Assembly: GCA_945883805.1 (NCBI GenBank)
Contig: CAMCYE010000029.1
Span: forward strand, 1 to 33,400
Direction: 5' to 3'
DNA length: 33,400 nucleotides
Source: Victivallis vadensis
Lineage (GTDB): Bacteria > Verrucomicrobiota > Lentisphaeria > Victivallales > GWF2-50-93
In this document: one piece after another, positions 14,348 through 22,662 of the stretch
Numbering within the stretch: the stretch's first letter is position 1
Layout: the number at the start of each line of letters is the position of its first letter
Notes under the pieces: model-generated
What the model saw: the letters and a program-made list of their open reading frames with translations, nothing else
Told to the model about the DNA's origin: nothing
Databases searched by the model: none
Translations under genes and position numbers: made by a program

Positions 14348-15538
14348 GTGATTCACTCCATTCGTTATGGTTTGGCGGTTAATTATGCCGGGATGATGTG
14401 CATGGCTATTGCCATCAATCTACTGCCGGTTTTCCTGACCACGATCAGCCATGAGTTTGGAGGGGTTCAGGGTTTGACAAATGAGCAACTGGGGCGGCTG
14501 GCCGGCATTACATTTGTCGGACTCGTGGGAGGCATCCTTGTCACAGGCCCTTTGGCTGATAGATGGGGTGCCAAACTGTTCGCCATTGCCGGGAACGGTT
14601 TGATTATACTGGGTTTGATCGGATTGGGAATGTCTCCCGATTATGGGAGCGTTTGCATTGCTGTTTTCGTAATGGGTCTTGGAGCCGGCATTCTTGACAT
14701 GGTCTTGAGCCCGATTGTCTGCGCCCTGCAACCTCATCGGCGGACGTCCGCCATGAACTGGCTCCATTCATTTTATTGTACGGGCGCAGTAATCACAGTC
14801 CTTTTAAGCGCATTGGCGTTGAAGTTGGAAGTGGGGTGGAGGCCTCTTTCGCTCGCCCTGGCACTTCTTCCCGCATTGGTGATGGCAGCGTTTGCCTTCA
14901 TGGAAATACCAAACCTGGTTACTGCCGGAACGGAACGCCTGCGTCTTCGGGAACTGATTAAAATCCGGTTTTTCCATGTCGCCCTTCTGGCTATTTTTTT
15001 CGGAGGAGCCGCTGAACTGGGATTGGCCCAATGGTTGCCGGCCTATGCGGAAACAACTTTGGGATTTTCCAAATGGACCAGCGGACTTTCCCTGCTTTTC
15101 TTCTCATTAGCCATGACCATAGGCCGGATTTCCGTGGGACTGCTGGGAAACCGGGTCAACCCGTATACGATTCTCCTCCTCTGTTGCGGAGGATCTGTCT
15201 TTCTGTTCCTCGGATGTAGTTTTGCTCCGTGGCCCGGAGTGGCGTTGGCCGCGTGCATGCTGGTCGGCATCACGGGAAGTTGTCTCTGGCCCAGCACATT
15301 GGGAGTGGCAGCGGATCATTTCCCGCGCGGCGGAGCATCCATGTTTGGATTCCTGGCCGCATTCGGTAATTTCGGCGGTGTTTTCATGCCGTGGATGGTT
15401 GGTGTCATCGCGGACAATTCCAACCTGCGCTGGGGACTCGGTTCGGCCACCTTATGTCCGCTCTTCATGATTTTCCTGTTGCTCTGGATGCGCAAACAGG
15501 AAAAGGAACATCGGGTTGCGGGATCCACAGTTTTATAA
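14348..15538 (+). CDS. Major facilitator superfamily transporter
   Basis: This is a secondary transporter of the MFS type with 396 residues and about twelve hydrophobic segments, in the inner membrane. The loop 2-3 motif appears as GPLADRWGAKLFAIAG, and its second-half counterpart as IGRISVGLLGNRVNPYTILL. A central loop (NLVTAGTERLRLRELIKIR) splits the two halves of six helices. The general look (GAGILDMVLSPIVCAL, then AMNWLHSFYCTGA) is like sugar or fucose permease relatives, but the substrate cannot be fixed from sequence. The start is a GTG at 14348 with AAGGAAG about 7 bases before it. It shares its direction with the gene at 13541; no catabolic genes adjoin. The fucosidase is 4.6 kb away, so a link to fucose is speculation. 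Confidence 0.9.
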   Translation: MIHSIRYGLAVNYAGMMCMAIAINLLPVFLTTISHEFGGVQGLTNEQLGRLAGITFVGLVGGILVTGPLADRWGAKLFAIAGNGLIILGLIGLGMSPDYGSVCIAVFVMGLGAGILDMVLSPIVCALQPHRRTSAMNWLHSFYCTGAVITVLLSALALKLEVGWRPLSLALALLPALVMAAFAFMEIPNLVTAGTERLRLRELIKIRFFHVALLAIFFGGAAELGLAQWLPAYAETTLGFSKWTSGLSLLFFSLAMTIGRISVGLLGNRVNPYTILLLCCGGSVFLFLGCSFAPWPGVALAACMLVGITGSCLWPSTLGVAADHFPRGGASMFGFLAAFGNFGGVFMPWMVGVIADNSNLRWGLGSATLCPLFMIFLLLWMRKQEKEHRVAGSTVL

Positions 15539-15556
15539 AAACTGGTTTCCGGAGTG

Positions 15557-15579
15557 GTAATTTCCGTTACGGAAATTAC
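15557..15579. terminator. Convergent stem-loop between the MFS gene and mnmE
   Basis: GTAATTTCCG-TTA-CGGAAATTAC is a perfect 10-base stem lying 18 bases after the MFS stop and overlapping the mnmE stop codon (15576-15578). Its position between converging genes fits a shared terminator. The following T-tract is short (TTT), so efficiency is uncertain. Confidence 0.55.
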
Positions 15580-16937
15580 TTTCCTATGCAGAACCTGCTG
15601 AAGATGTCGTCAAGAATATCCGGGGAGGCGTCCTCGCCGGTGATTTTTCCCAGCGAGGAGATCGCCGATCTCAAATGTACTGCGGCGAGTTCCCAGTTCT
15701 GTCCGATGATGTTTGAGACCGCTCCCGGAATGGCTTCGGCCGCTTCCTCGAGCAGTGAGGCGTGTCTTGAGCTGACCGCAAGTTCGGGTTCTTCGGTATG
15801 GGGATGCCCCCAGGCTTTTTTCTCTATTACATCAAGGAGTTCTTCGATCCCCGTGTTTTTCTCCACGGAAACCTTCACCGTGTCAATTCCGGTGTCCGGA
15901 AGGGATGACGGGTCTTTTACAAGATCTGTTTTGTTCCACACGGCGATTGAGCTGTCACGGTTGCGGAGGTGTTTTTTCATGGTTTCAATTTCGGCTGGCA
16001 ATTCGGAACAGGGATCAAGTATCCATAGCACCAGCTGGGCCTGTTTTATGGAGGAGAGGCTTCTTTCGATACCCTTGTTCTCGATTAGGTCGTCGGCGTC
16101 GCGGATTCCCGCGGTGTCAATCAGCCTGACGGGAATATTCCTGATTACGGCATGTTCTTCAACGGTGTCTCTTGTCGTGCCAGGGAGCGGCGTGACAATG
16201 GCCCGGTCATAACCGAGGAGAAGGTTGAGCATGCTGGATTTCCCGACGTTCGGTTTTCCGGCTATGACAATGCGTATCCCCTCCCTCAGCACCGCGCCTT
16301 CTGTTTTATATTTCAGGAGGCTCCCTATTTTTGCAGATGATTCATTGAGTCTGTCATTAAGGTCGTCCGTGGAAGTCCAGTCGAGATTCTCCTCTCCGAA
16401 ATCGAGGCGGGATTCGCATTCTGACAACACGAAGACAAGAGCGCTTCTTATTTCACGGACAGTTCGCCCTATTATTCCTCCTGCCTGCCTTTCTGCGAGA
16501 TTGAGAGCCATTGAACTTTCCGCGGAAATTATTTCAGCGACCCCTTCCGCCTGCGTGAGATCAATCTTCCCGTTCATGAATGCGCGGAATGTGAATTCTC
16601 CGGGGTTCGCCTGTCTGGCTCCGGATCCAAGGCAGAGTTCGAGGACTTTTCTCGATACGAGGGTTCCGCCGTGGCATTGTATTTCGACAGTGTCTTCACC
16701 TGTATACGAATTCGGGCTTGGGAAGTAAACGGCAATCGCCTGTTCTGAAAATAATCCGTCGCGGGATTTGCATTTTCCGAGAAGCATGGTTCTCCGGTTT
16801 TCCGTGGAGAGTTTTTTCCGCCCGTGCCAGAAGGAATTTGAAACATGCAAAGCATCAGGCCCGGAAATCCTTATTACGGTTACGGCTCCGCCGGTGCCTG
16901 TCGCTATTGCGGCTATTGTGTCGGCAGTGTTATCCAT
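15576..16937 (-). CDS. mnmE: tRNA uridine-5-carboxymethylaminomethyl modification GTPase MnmE
   Basis: With MnmG this GTPase modifies wobble uridines (cmnm5U) in tRNAs. It has 453 residues, the normal length. The N-terminal formyl-tetrahydrofolate-binding domain opens TIAAIATGTGGAVTVIRISG and includes GEDTVEIQCHGG and NPGEFTFRAFMNGKIDLTQAE. The GTPase domain has G1 AGKPNVGKSS (residues 226-235), G2 PLPGTTRDTVEE, G3 DTAGIRD and G4 NKTDL. It ends in the catalytic FCIGK. The start at 16937 gives the standard N-terminus after an M-D-N-T. No mnmG, rnpA or yidC lies next to it, unlike the classical arrangement. It faces the MFS gene tail to tail. Confidence 0.97.
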   Translation of the reverse strand: MDNTADTIAAIATGTGGAVTVIRISGPDALHVSNSFWHGRKKLSTENRRTMLLGKCKSRDGLFSEQAIAVYFPSPNSYTGEDTVEIQCHGGTLVSRKVLELCLGSGARQANPGEFTFRAFMNGKIDLTQAEGVAEIISAESSMALNLAERQAGGIIGRTVREIRSALVFVLSECESRLDFGEENLDWTSTDDLNDRLNESSAKIGSLLKYKTEGAVLREGIRIVIAGKPNVGKSSMLNLLLGYDRAIVTPLPGTTRDTVEEHAVIRNIPVRLIDTAGIRDADDLIENKGIERSLSSIKQAQLVLWILDPCSELPAEIETMKKHLRNRDSSIAVWNKTDLVKDPSSLPDTGIDTVKVSVEKNTGIEELLDVIEKKAWGHPHTEEPELAVSSRHASLLEEAAEAIPGAVSNIIGQNWELAAVHLRSAISSLGKITGEDASPDILDDIFSRFCIGK

Positions 16938-16980
16938 CAGTCTTGTCCTAATTTAAGGTATAGGAATTTCAAAGTGACCA

Positions 16981-17047
16981 GTCATCAGTCAACAGTGATC
17001 AGTCAATGGATTTTATTACTGATAACTGAACACTGATTACTGATGAC
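16981..17047. repeat. Imperfect inverted repeat of CAGT/ACTG units between mnmE and the TPR gene
   Basis: GTCATCAGT at 16981-16989 is complemented by ACTGATGAC at 17039-17047. Further units (CAGTGATCAGT against ACTGAACACTG) continue the pairing with some mismatches. A lone similar unit is at 13268-13282. The rest of the 268-base gap (to 17205) is A+T rich and must hold the promoter of the plus-strand TPR gene; no confident -10 and -35 pair was fixed. Confidence 0.7.
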
Positions 17048-17205
17048 TAAAGTTGCGGCAACGCCGCCTAATTAATATGGTTCGCGAATCTTGTAATTTT
17101 TTAATTTTAACTGTAGATTCAGCTGTTATTATATATTCAAATTGCGCGGATTGATAAGATTATATCCGACTTATTTACATATTTTACTGGAGGGGTTGTT
17201 TCATT

Positions 17206-18612
17206 ATGGAAAGAAAAGCTTTCAAGGATATACCGTCCGATTTAAAAAGCAAATATCAGTCCGCCATGGGCGCAAGGGATATTGAATACGCAATGATGCT
17301 CTTGAAGGGGATTGTCCAGAAGGAACCCTGTTTCGGAGAGGCGAGGGACCAGCTCAGGAAGCTTGAAAAGTCAAAAGTCAGGAATCTCGGTTTTTTAGCA
17401 AGGGTGATATCGGCGTTGAAAACCTACAGCACCTTGACTGCCGGGAAAGCTCAGCTTGGCAGGAAAAAACCCCTGGAGGCGCTGAGGCATGCCGAGGATA
17501 TGCTGGCTGTCAATCTTAAATCGCTTCCCGCTTTGATTCTCATGTCGAATGCCGGACGGGAACTCGGTGCACGTTTCATATCCATAGAGGCGCTTGAAAT
17601 AGCCAGGGAATACTTTCCGAGGAATATACGGGTTCTGGATGAGCTTGCCGACGAGTATGCCGCTAATAAGCAGGGAACAAACTCGCTGAGGATACGCCAG
17701 GAAATATGCGCAATAATGCCGGGAGACCTGATTGCCCAGCAGAAAGTCAGGGCGGCTGCGGCTCTCGCAACAATGCAGACTGGAAAATGGGAGGAGAAGA
17801 ATACCGGTGACGAAGGTTACCGCAACATACTCAAAAGCCAGGATGAAGCCGTCAAACTTGAGCAGCAGGACCGCATTGCTAGAAACATAGACGATGTCAA
17901 GGATCTTATTGGCGGACTTGAAAAGCAGATAGCCGACGGGAAGGGGAATCAGGAACTGAAACGCAAGCTCGCCGACCTTTACCAGAAAGCCGGCCAGCAC
18001 GACAAGGCCATAGAATATTACAACATGGTCGCTCAGGAAATTGGTGCGATGGATCCGTTCATTGACAAGGCCATAGAGAAATCAACGGTTGCGAAATATG
18101 AAGGAAGCATCCTGGAATGGCAGGAATATGTGAAGGCTGCTCCGGACAATAAGGCGGAAGCGGACAGGAACATTGCAATCATCGAAGGTCAGCTGAACAG
18201 CTTCCAACTTGGAAAGGCACTTGAACGCGTAAATAACTATCCGAATGACCTGCAACTCAGGTATGAACTTGCAATCATGTATTTTGAACTCGGTGATTTT
18301 GAAAACGCCCTCAGCCAGTTTCAGCTTTCGCAGAAAAACCCGCAGAGAAGGCTTTCTTCCATTGTTTACCTGGGACAGTGCTTCCATGAGAAAAAACAGT
18401 ATGACATAGCCATAGAGGAGTACACTAAGGCGATCAGTGAAATGATCAGCATGGACAAACAGAAAATGGATGCCCTTTATTGTCTCGGTCTGACTTACGA
18501 GGAAACGGGCAATGCTGAAAAAGCCGTCGAATGCTTCAAGCAGATTTACAGGGCTAACATCAAATTCAAAGATGTCTCCGACCGCATAAACAGTCTTACA
18601 GGAAAAGCATAA
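17206..18612 (+). CDS. Tetratricopeptide-repeat protein, partner gene of a Ser/Thr kinase
   Basis: This is a 468-residue soluble helical protein with no signal peptide or membrane segment. TPR-like units are clearest in the C-terminal half: LADLYQKAGQHDKAIEYYNMVAQEIGAMDP (near 250), YELAIMYFELGDFENALSQFQLSQKNP, YLGQCFHEKKQYDIAIEEYTKAI and CLGLTYEETGNAEKAVECFKQIY at the end. The N-terminal part has weaker repeats (DIEYAMMLLKGIVQKEP). A charged segment near 195-245 may be a coiled coil. A strong GGAGGGG ribosome site precedes the ATG by 10 bases. The kinase gene begins 100 bases downstream on the same strand, so the two are likely co-transcribed. TPR proteins usually scaffold other proteins; a role as kinase substrate or adaptor is inference. 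Confidence 0.88.
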   Translation: MERKAFKDIPSDLKSKYQSAMGARDIEYAMMLLKGIVQKEPCFGEARDQLRKLEKSKVRNLGFLARVISALKTYSTLTAGKAQLGRKKPLEALRHAEDMLAVNLKSLPALILMSNAGRELGARFISIEALEIAREYFPRNIRVLDELADEYAANKQGTNSLRIRQEICAIMPGDLIAQQKVRAAAALATMQTGKWEEKNTGDEGYRNILKSQDEAVKLEQQDRIARNIDDVKDLIGGLEKQIADGKGNQELKRKLADLYQKAGQHDKAIEYYNMVAQEIGAMDPFIDKAIEKSTVAKYEGSILEWQEYVKAAPDNKAEADRNIAIIEGQLNSFQLGKALERVNNYPNDLQLRYELAIMYFELGDFENALSQFQLSQKNPQRRLSSIVYLGQCFHEKKQYDIAIEEYTKAISEMISMDKQKMDALYCLGLTYEETGNAEKAVECFKQIYRANIKFKDVSDRINSLTGKA

Positions 18613-18617
18613 CCCAA

Positions 18618-18695
18618 AGTGTCAACGTATCAAAGTTTTTCTGATAATATGACGCAGTGATTTTCTGAAGGAAATCATGATGACGCTTTGACACT
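18618..18695 (+). repeat. Stem-loop in the TPR/kinase gap
   Basis: AGTGTCAA at 18618-18625 is complemented by TTGACACT at 18688-18695. Next to them CGT and ACG may continue the stem across a small bulge. An inner GATTTTC-TGAA-GGAAATC hairpin is at about 18659-18676. It could act as a partial terminator or processing site that adjusts kinase level relative to the TPR protein. Confidence 0.55.
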
Positions 18696-18712
18696 GTAAC
18701 TGAAACAATATT

Positions 18713-20131
18713 ATGGACATAAACCCTCTTTTCCAGTCCGCACAGCGTCTTTTTTCCGGGGTCCATGATTCCGTAGTGAAGAAGCACATTCCCTCCTTTG
18801 ACACCACCATGCCGATGTCGGATGTCGCACATGAGTTCAACTCTCTTTATCCACTGCCGGAAGAAGTCTTGAAAAGGTATATCATCAGAAGACCTTTAGG
18901 GAAGGGGGCATTCGGAATCGTGTGCCTTGCCGAAGACAGGAAAATAGGCCGTCTCGTGGCGATCAAGCAACTGGTCAATTACAGCAGGAGGGATCCTGAA
19001 ATCTACGAAAGGTTCATGCAGGAGGCGAGGATAGGAGCCCAGCTCGACCATCCGAACCTGGTCAATGTGCTGTCCCTGGAGGAGGATGAAAACTCAGCCT
19101 GCATCATAATGGAATATCTTGGCGGCGGAAGCCTCGCATCATACATTAATAAGGAGAAAAAGGTTGATGTCCATACCGCTGTCCGGATAATCACCGGAGT
19201 GCTTACAGGGCTGGATGCGGCCCATCATGTTATGGTAATTCATCGCGATATCAAGCCCCAGAACATCCTTTTTGGACCGCACGGGGAGCCGAAGATCTCG
19301 GATTTCGGCGTAGCCCATCTTCCGGTCGTGTCCGGCGGAATTCCCGAGGATCATATCGCCTATCAAAAGAAAGTGTTCGGCACTCCTCTGTATATGGCGC
19401 CTGAACAGATATCAAGCAAGCATTATGATCACCGGGTGGATCTTTATGCCATCGGGGCGGTCCTCTACGAGATGCTGACAGGCAAGAAAATATTCAGTCC
19501 GCGCGGTGACATAAGTATTGAAACAATGAGAAATCTGATAATGACCATTGAGCCGGACCAGATTGATGTCGGTGCTGCAATACCTTCCGGGCTTGCTGCA
19601 ATAACAATGAAACTCCTGGCTAAAAAGCCTGATGAAAGGTTTCCAGATGCGAGATCCGTCATAATCGCATTGGAAAAACTCGATTTGCCCGTTATCGGAA
19701 AAATGCAGGGCATTCATTCTGAAACGAGAGTCGGAGTTTCCGGCCCGCTGATAAGTTCGCCAGCGGCGATGCTTGAGGATGTGATAAGGCTTTTCCTTGT
19801 TGACGGAAGCATATCGCCCGCGGAAAGAAGGGAGCTTGTCCGTCGTTCGGAACGTCTCGGTGTGAGCAGTCTTCACGCCAGGGGAATTGAAAATAAAATC
19901 AGAATGGAACTCGGATATCCCAGCATTGAAGCGGTTGAGGAGTATACGGAACTTATGAGGCAGTTCATGAATGCGTCCCCGGAATTGAAAATCAGTCCGG
20001 CAAACCATGAACTGCTGGAGAAAAGACGGGCAGAACTTGGAATTTCCCATGACGAGACAGTCTCCCTTGGAAAGGAACTTTCAGACAAGATAAAATACCA
20101 GAAGATCTCTGAAAATAAAAATTCCGTTTAA
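18713..20131 (+). CDS. Hanks-type Ser/Thr protein kinase with a duplicated C-terminal helical module
   Basis: This is a cytoplasmic protein kinase of 472 residues. A leader of about 55 residues precedes the kinase domain. The glycine loop is LGKGAFG (62-68), the catalytic lysine K85 is in VAIK, the catalytic loop HRDIKPQN spans 177-184 (D179), DFG is at 197-199, and the activation segment ends GTPLYMAPEQ. All catalytic residues are intact. After the kinase (about 330 on) come two similar stretches of about 48 residues: LFLVDGSISPAERRELVRRS near 375, and FMNASPELKISPANHELLEK near 430. Their pattern of acidic turn then helix resembles TerB-like or EF-hand-like repeats, a tentative match. No transmembrane segment or PASTA domain is present. 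The gene follows the TPR gene and ends inside a terminator hairpin. Confidence 0.93.
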   Translation: MDINPLFQSAQRLFSGVHDSVVKKHIPSFDTTMPMSDVAHEFNSLYPLPEEVLKRYIIRRPLGKGAFGIVCLAEDRKIGRLVAIKQLVNYSRRDPEIYERFMQEARIGAQLDHPNLVNVLSLEEDENSACIIMEYLGGGSLASYINKEKKVDVHTAVRIITGVLTGLDAAHHVMVIHRDIKPQNILFGPHGEPKISDFGVAHLPVVSGGIPEDHIAYQKKVFGTPLYMAPEQISSKHYDHRVDLYAIGAVLYEMLTGKKIFSPRGDISIETMRNLIMTIEPDQIDVGAAIPSGLAAITMKLLAKKPDERFPDARSVIIALEKLDLPVIGKMQGIHSETRVGVSGPLISSPAAMLEDVIRLFLVDGSISPAERRELVRRSERLGVSSLHARGIENKIRMELGYPSIEAVEEYTELMRQFMNASPELKISPANHELLEKRRAELGISHDETVSLGKELSDKIKYQKISENKNSV

Positions 20132-20158
20132 GCCGTTTCCGGCCTGAACGGAATTTTT
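20117..20158. terminator. Bidirectional intrinsic terminator
   Basis: AAAAATTCCGTT at 20117-20128 is exactly complementary to AACGGAATTTTT at 20147-20158, with an 18-base loop. The kinase stop codon (20129-20131) lies in the loop. A-runs on one side and T-runs on the other make it work in both directions, between the kinase gene and the converging fucosidase gene. Confidence 0.85.
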
Positions 20159-20170
20159 ATGGGTAAGAGA

Positions 20171-21481
20171 TTATTTGTTTTTCTTCAGGAAAAGTTCCAC
20201 AACCGGAACTGACACTTTCGGCTTCATCTGGGGAAGTGTTATTGAAAGAGTGCTTTCGCCTCCAAGCTTGTGGTTCTGACCTTCCTGCCATGGCTCAAGC
20301 CCTTTCATGGCGATTTCGGAACCGTCGTGCAGGAATTGCGCATACTCGACCTGATCGACATATGCCTTCCCTTCCATGGTAATGTGCTTGTACGGCCAGG
20401 CAAGGATGTGCAGGTAAATCCTTTTTGTCGCGGGATTATATGTGAGTTTGCATCCCGGAGGGCATTTGAATTCGGCAGGCGCCTGTGTGCAGCCGTATAT
20501 CGCACGGTTGTGCCTGCGCATCCATTCCCCTATTGCGGACAACCTGTCCTGTGCGCGGTAGTCGAATTCCCCTCGTGCGGTAGGCCCGACATTGAGTAGG
20601 AGATTTCCGCCTTTGCTGACAGAGTCTATGAGGGTCATGATTAATTCATCATTTTCTCTGAAAGTCATTTCATCGCGGTTGTATCCCCACGAACCGGATA
20701 AAGTCTGACACGCCTCCCAGACAATCGGATTTCCATCTTTGTCCTTCAGTCCTTCGCACGGCTGAAACTGTTCAGGTGTCTCAAAATCACCGGAACCGGG
20801 GATGTCGAGCCTGTTGTCCAGCATTATGTCCGGCTGAAGCTTCCTTATGAGTTTGAGAAGCTTCTCAGATTCCCAGTCCTTGTGCCCCTTCCCGTCTTCC
20901 CCGGGATATGAGAAATCGAACCAGAGGATGTCTATTTTTCCGAATTTTGTCAGAAGTTCCGTCACCTGGTTGCGCATGTATGCGGCATATTTGCGGACAT
21001 CGCGGTTTTTCTCCCTCTCCCTGAACGCCTTGTCGTCCCTCTGCGGGTGATGCTTGTCAATTGGGAAATCGGGATGATGCCAGTCTATGAGTGAATAATA
21101 GAGTCCGACCTTGAGCCCCTCGGCGCGGAATGCGTCAATCATGGGCTTGAGGAGATCTTTCCCACATGGTGTTTTTGCAGCCTTGTAATCCGTGTATTTT
21201 GAATCCCAGAGACAGAATCCCTCATGATGCTTGGCTGTGATTACGAAATATTTCATACCTGCGTTTTTCGCCATCCTGGCCCATTCTTTCGGTTCATAAA
21301 GATCCGGATTGAAACGGTCGAAATATTTCTGGTACTCCTCGTTGCTTATGCGCTCATAGTTCCGTATCCACTCATGCCTTGCGGGCATTGAATAAAGCCC
21401 CCAGTGAATGAACATCCCGAAACGATCCTGAGTAAACCACGATGTCCTGCTTTTTGAACTGCTTTTCACTTTTGCCGCCAT
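20171..21481 (-). CDS. Alpha-L-fucosidase, glycoside hydrolase family 29
   Basis: This enzyme removes terminal L-fucose with retention of configuration. It has 436 residues. The N-terminal catalytic barrel shows FGMFIHWGLYSMPARHEWI, FVITAKHHEGFCLWDSKYTDY (substrate-binding HH at 85-86), GLKVGLYYSLIDWHHPDFP and IDILWFDFSYPGED. D189 in that last block is the likely nucleophile by comparison with the family WFD/WND motif. LLLNVGPTARGEFD closes the barrel, followed by a short beta domain. There is no signal peptide, so it should act in the cytoplasm on imported oligosaccharides, unlike most exported GH29 enzymes. AGGGAG lies 7 bases before the ATG. It diverges from an AraC regulator, the usual arrangement for local control by sugar. 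No sulfatase or other glycosidase adjoins. Confidence 0.95.
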   Translation of the reverse strand: MAAKVKSSSKSRTSWFTQDRFGMFIHWGLYSMPARHEWIRNYERISNEEYQKYFDRFNPDLYEPKEWARMAKNAGMKYFVITAKHHEGFCLWDSKYTDYKAAKTPCGKDLLKPMIDAFRAEGLKVGLYYSLIDWHHPDFPIDKHHPQRDDKAFREREKNRDVRKYAAYMRNQVTELLTKFGKIDILWFDFSYPGEDGKGHKDWESEKLLKLIRKLQPDIMLDNRLDIPGSGDFETPEQFQPCEGLKDKDGNPIVWEACQTLSGSWGYNRDEMTFRENDELIMTLIDSVSKGGNLLLNVGPTARGEFDYRAQDRLSAIGEWMRRHNRAIYGCTQAPAEFKCPPGCKLTYNPATKRIYLHILAWPYKHITMEGKAYVDQVEYAQFLHDGSEIAMKGLEPWQEGQNHKLGGESTLSITLPQMKPKVSVPVVELFLKKNK

Positions 21482-21525
21482 TATTTGACTCCCTTTGTTT
21501 GTTTATGGATCCGTATAATGCCATG

Positions 21526-21594
21526 AAACTAAAGACTCAAGCTTGTACTCCAACTTCGGAAATTGTTTTGTTGGAGTTCAAACTTTAGTTTGTC
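21526..21594. repeat. Imperfect inverted repeat between fucosidase and araC genes
   Basis: AAACTAAAG (21526-21534) and ACTCCAAC (21547-21554) on the left pair with GTTGGAGT (21570-21577) and CTTTAGTTT (21583-21591) on the right. GTTGGAGTTCA is shared with the left arm at 13318. It lies in the 356-base divergent gap 21482-21837 where the promoters must be. Confidence 0.7.
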
Positions 21595-21605
21595 TTTCTC
21601 TTGTA

Positions 21606-21751
21606 TCTAGAGGTTGCTCGAAAAGGTTTTTAGGAACAGCTCTTACGAGCTTGACTACCAACAAATTCGCCTCAAATCCAAAGTTTATTGTTTGTAGTTA
21701 ACCCCGTAAGGGGTGTTCTTCTTATACCTTTTAGAGGAGGCTCTATCTAGA
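21606..21751. repeat. 146-bp imperfect palindrome with TCTAGA ends; contains structured element copy 2
   Basis: TCTAGA is at both ends (21606-21611 and 21746-21751). Arms of about 60 bases pair with mismatches: TTGACTACCAACAA (21651-21664) with TTGTTTGTAGTTAA (21688-21701), and GAACAG with GTTCTT outside. Each arm carries its own small hairpin: AGCTC-TTAC-GAGCT (21638-21651) and ACCCC-GTAA-GGGGT (21701-21714). Read on the minus strand, about 21630-21720 is homologous to 2489-2577. No gene and no target-site duplication is seen. Confidence 0.82.
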
Positions 21752-21837
21752 CGTCATTCCGAAAAGATCCTTGATTTAAGTTGGGTTTATTATATTTCTC
21801 AAAAGCCTTCCGGTCAATGAATAAAAACACCTAAAGT

Positions 21838-22662
21838 ATGCATGTTTCAAACATTTTAAATTTCACTTTACATGCTAAATTGACAGTCACTATGAATGAA
21901 TATTTCAACCCAGATATAAAAATTCTCGTTGTTGACTGCGTACGTCTCGGCAGATTCTGGAACACTCCGGATCTTTCGGCGCCATACTGGAGATTCTACT
22001 GGAACAATAAGGAAGGCGCATCTGTATGGCTTGACGGGAATGAGCATCTTCTCACCCCTTCAGACATGATATTGATTCCTCCGAACACCCATTTTTCTTC
22101 AGTATGCAAGGGCGAGCCAATGCATTTCTATATCCATTTCACAGCAAGCCAGCCATTTGCTGACTTGTCGCCACAGGTTATAAGGATTCCTGCGGGAGGC
22201 GAGATCCGCAGGATAATCGCGGAGACTGTCAAAATAATCTCCCGCAACGAATCCGGTACGGTGAAACTTTCCATTGACGTATTGACACTGATCCTCTATG
22301 TCCTGAGAAGCGTGCCTGTGGACTTTGCCGGGAAGAGAAAACTGGATTCAAGGATCTCTTTGGCCATGAAAATGATTGATGAGAATATTTCAAAGCCGTC
22401 TTCCAACGACATGATCGCGAGAAGGCTGTCCATGAGCACAAACGCGTTTCTGAGGCTGTTCAGGGAGAACGCAGGAATGAGTCCGCAGTTATATTCCAGA
22501 ACCAGGCGCATTGAAAAAGCCTGCATATTGCTGCATTATTCCGACCTTGATATAAAAGAGATTGCCTCGGAAACCGGATTCTGCGACCGGTTCCATTTCA
22601 GCCGGGTTTTCAAAAGGCTGCGGAAAACTGGTCCGGCTGAGTTCAGGAGGAGGATGCCGTGA
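21838..22662 (+). CDS. AraC-family transcriptional regulator
   Basis: This is a DNA-binding regulator with a cupin-like ligand domain and a C-terminal double helix-turn-helix, 274 residues at most. The N-terminal half has WRFYWNNKEGASVWLDG and LTPSDMILIPPNTHFSS, the arabinose-binding type of fold. The DNA-binding part runs from about residue 180 to the end: ARRLSMSTNAFLRLFRENAG, then DIKEIASETGFCDRFHFSRVF and the family signature KTGPAEFRRR. The ATG at 21838 is the outer limit; a second ATG at 21892 (MNEYFNPDIK) is as plausible because neither has a ribosome site. It is divergent from the fucosidase gene and probably senses a fucose-related sugar and controls that gene; this is inferred from position. 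Its stop codon directly touches the stop codon of the converging kinase gene. Confidence 0.92.
   Translation: MHVSNILNFTLHAKLTVTMNEYFNPDIKILVVDCVRLGRFWNTPDLSAPYWRFYWNNKEGASVWLDGNEHLLTPSDMILIPPNTHFSSVCKGEPMHFYIHFTASQPFADLSPQVIRIPAGGEIRRIIAETVKIISRNESGTVKLSIDVLTLILYVLRSVPVDFAGKRKLDSRISLAMKMIDENISKPSSNDMIARRLSMSTNAFLRLFRENAGMSPQLYSRTRRIEKACILLHYSDLDIKEIASETGFCDRFHFSRVFKRLRKTGPAEFRRRMP

Noticed and set aside
21606..21751. Insertion sequence
   Set aside because: The element is only 146 bases, holds no transposase frame and has no clear target duplication; at most it is non-autonomous.
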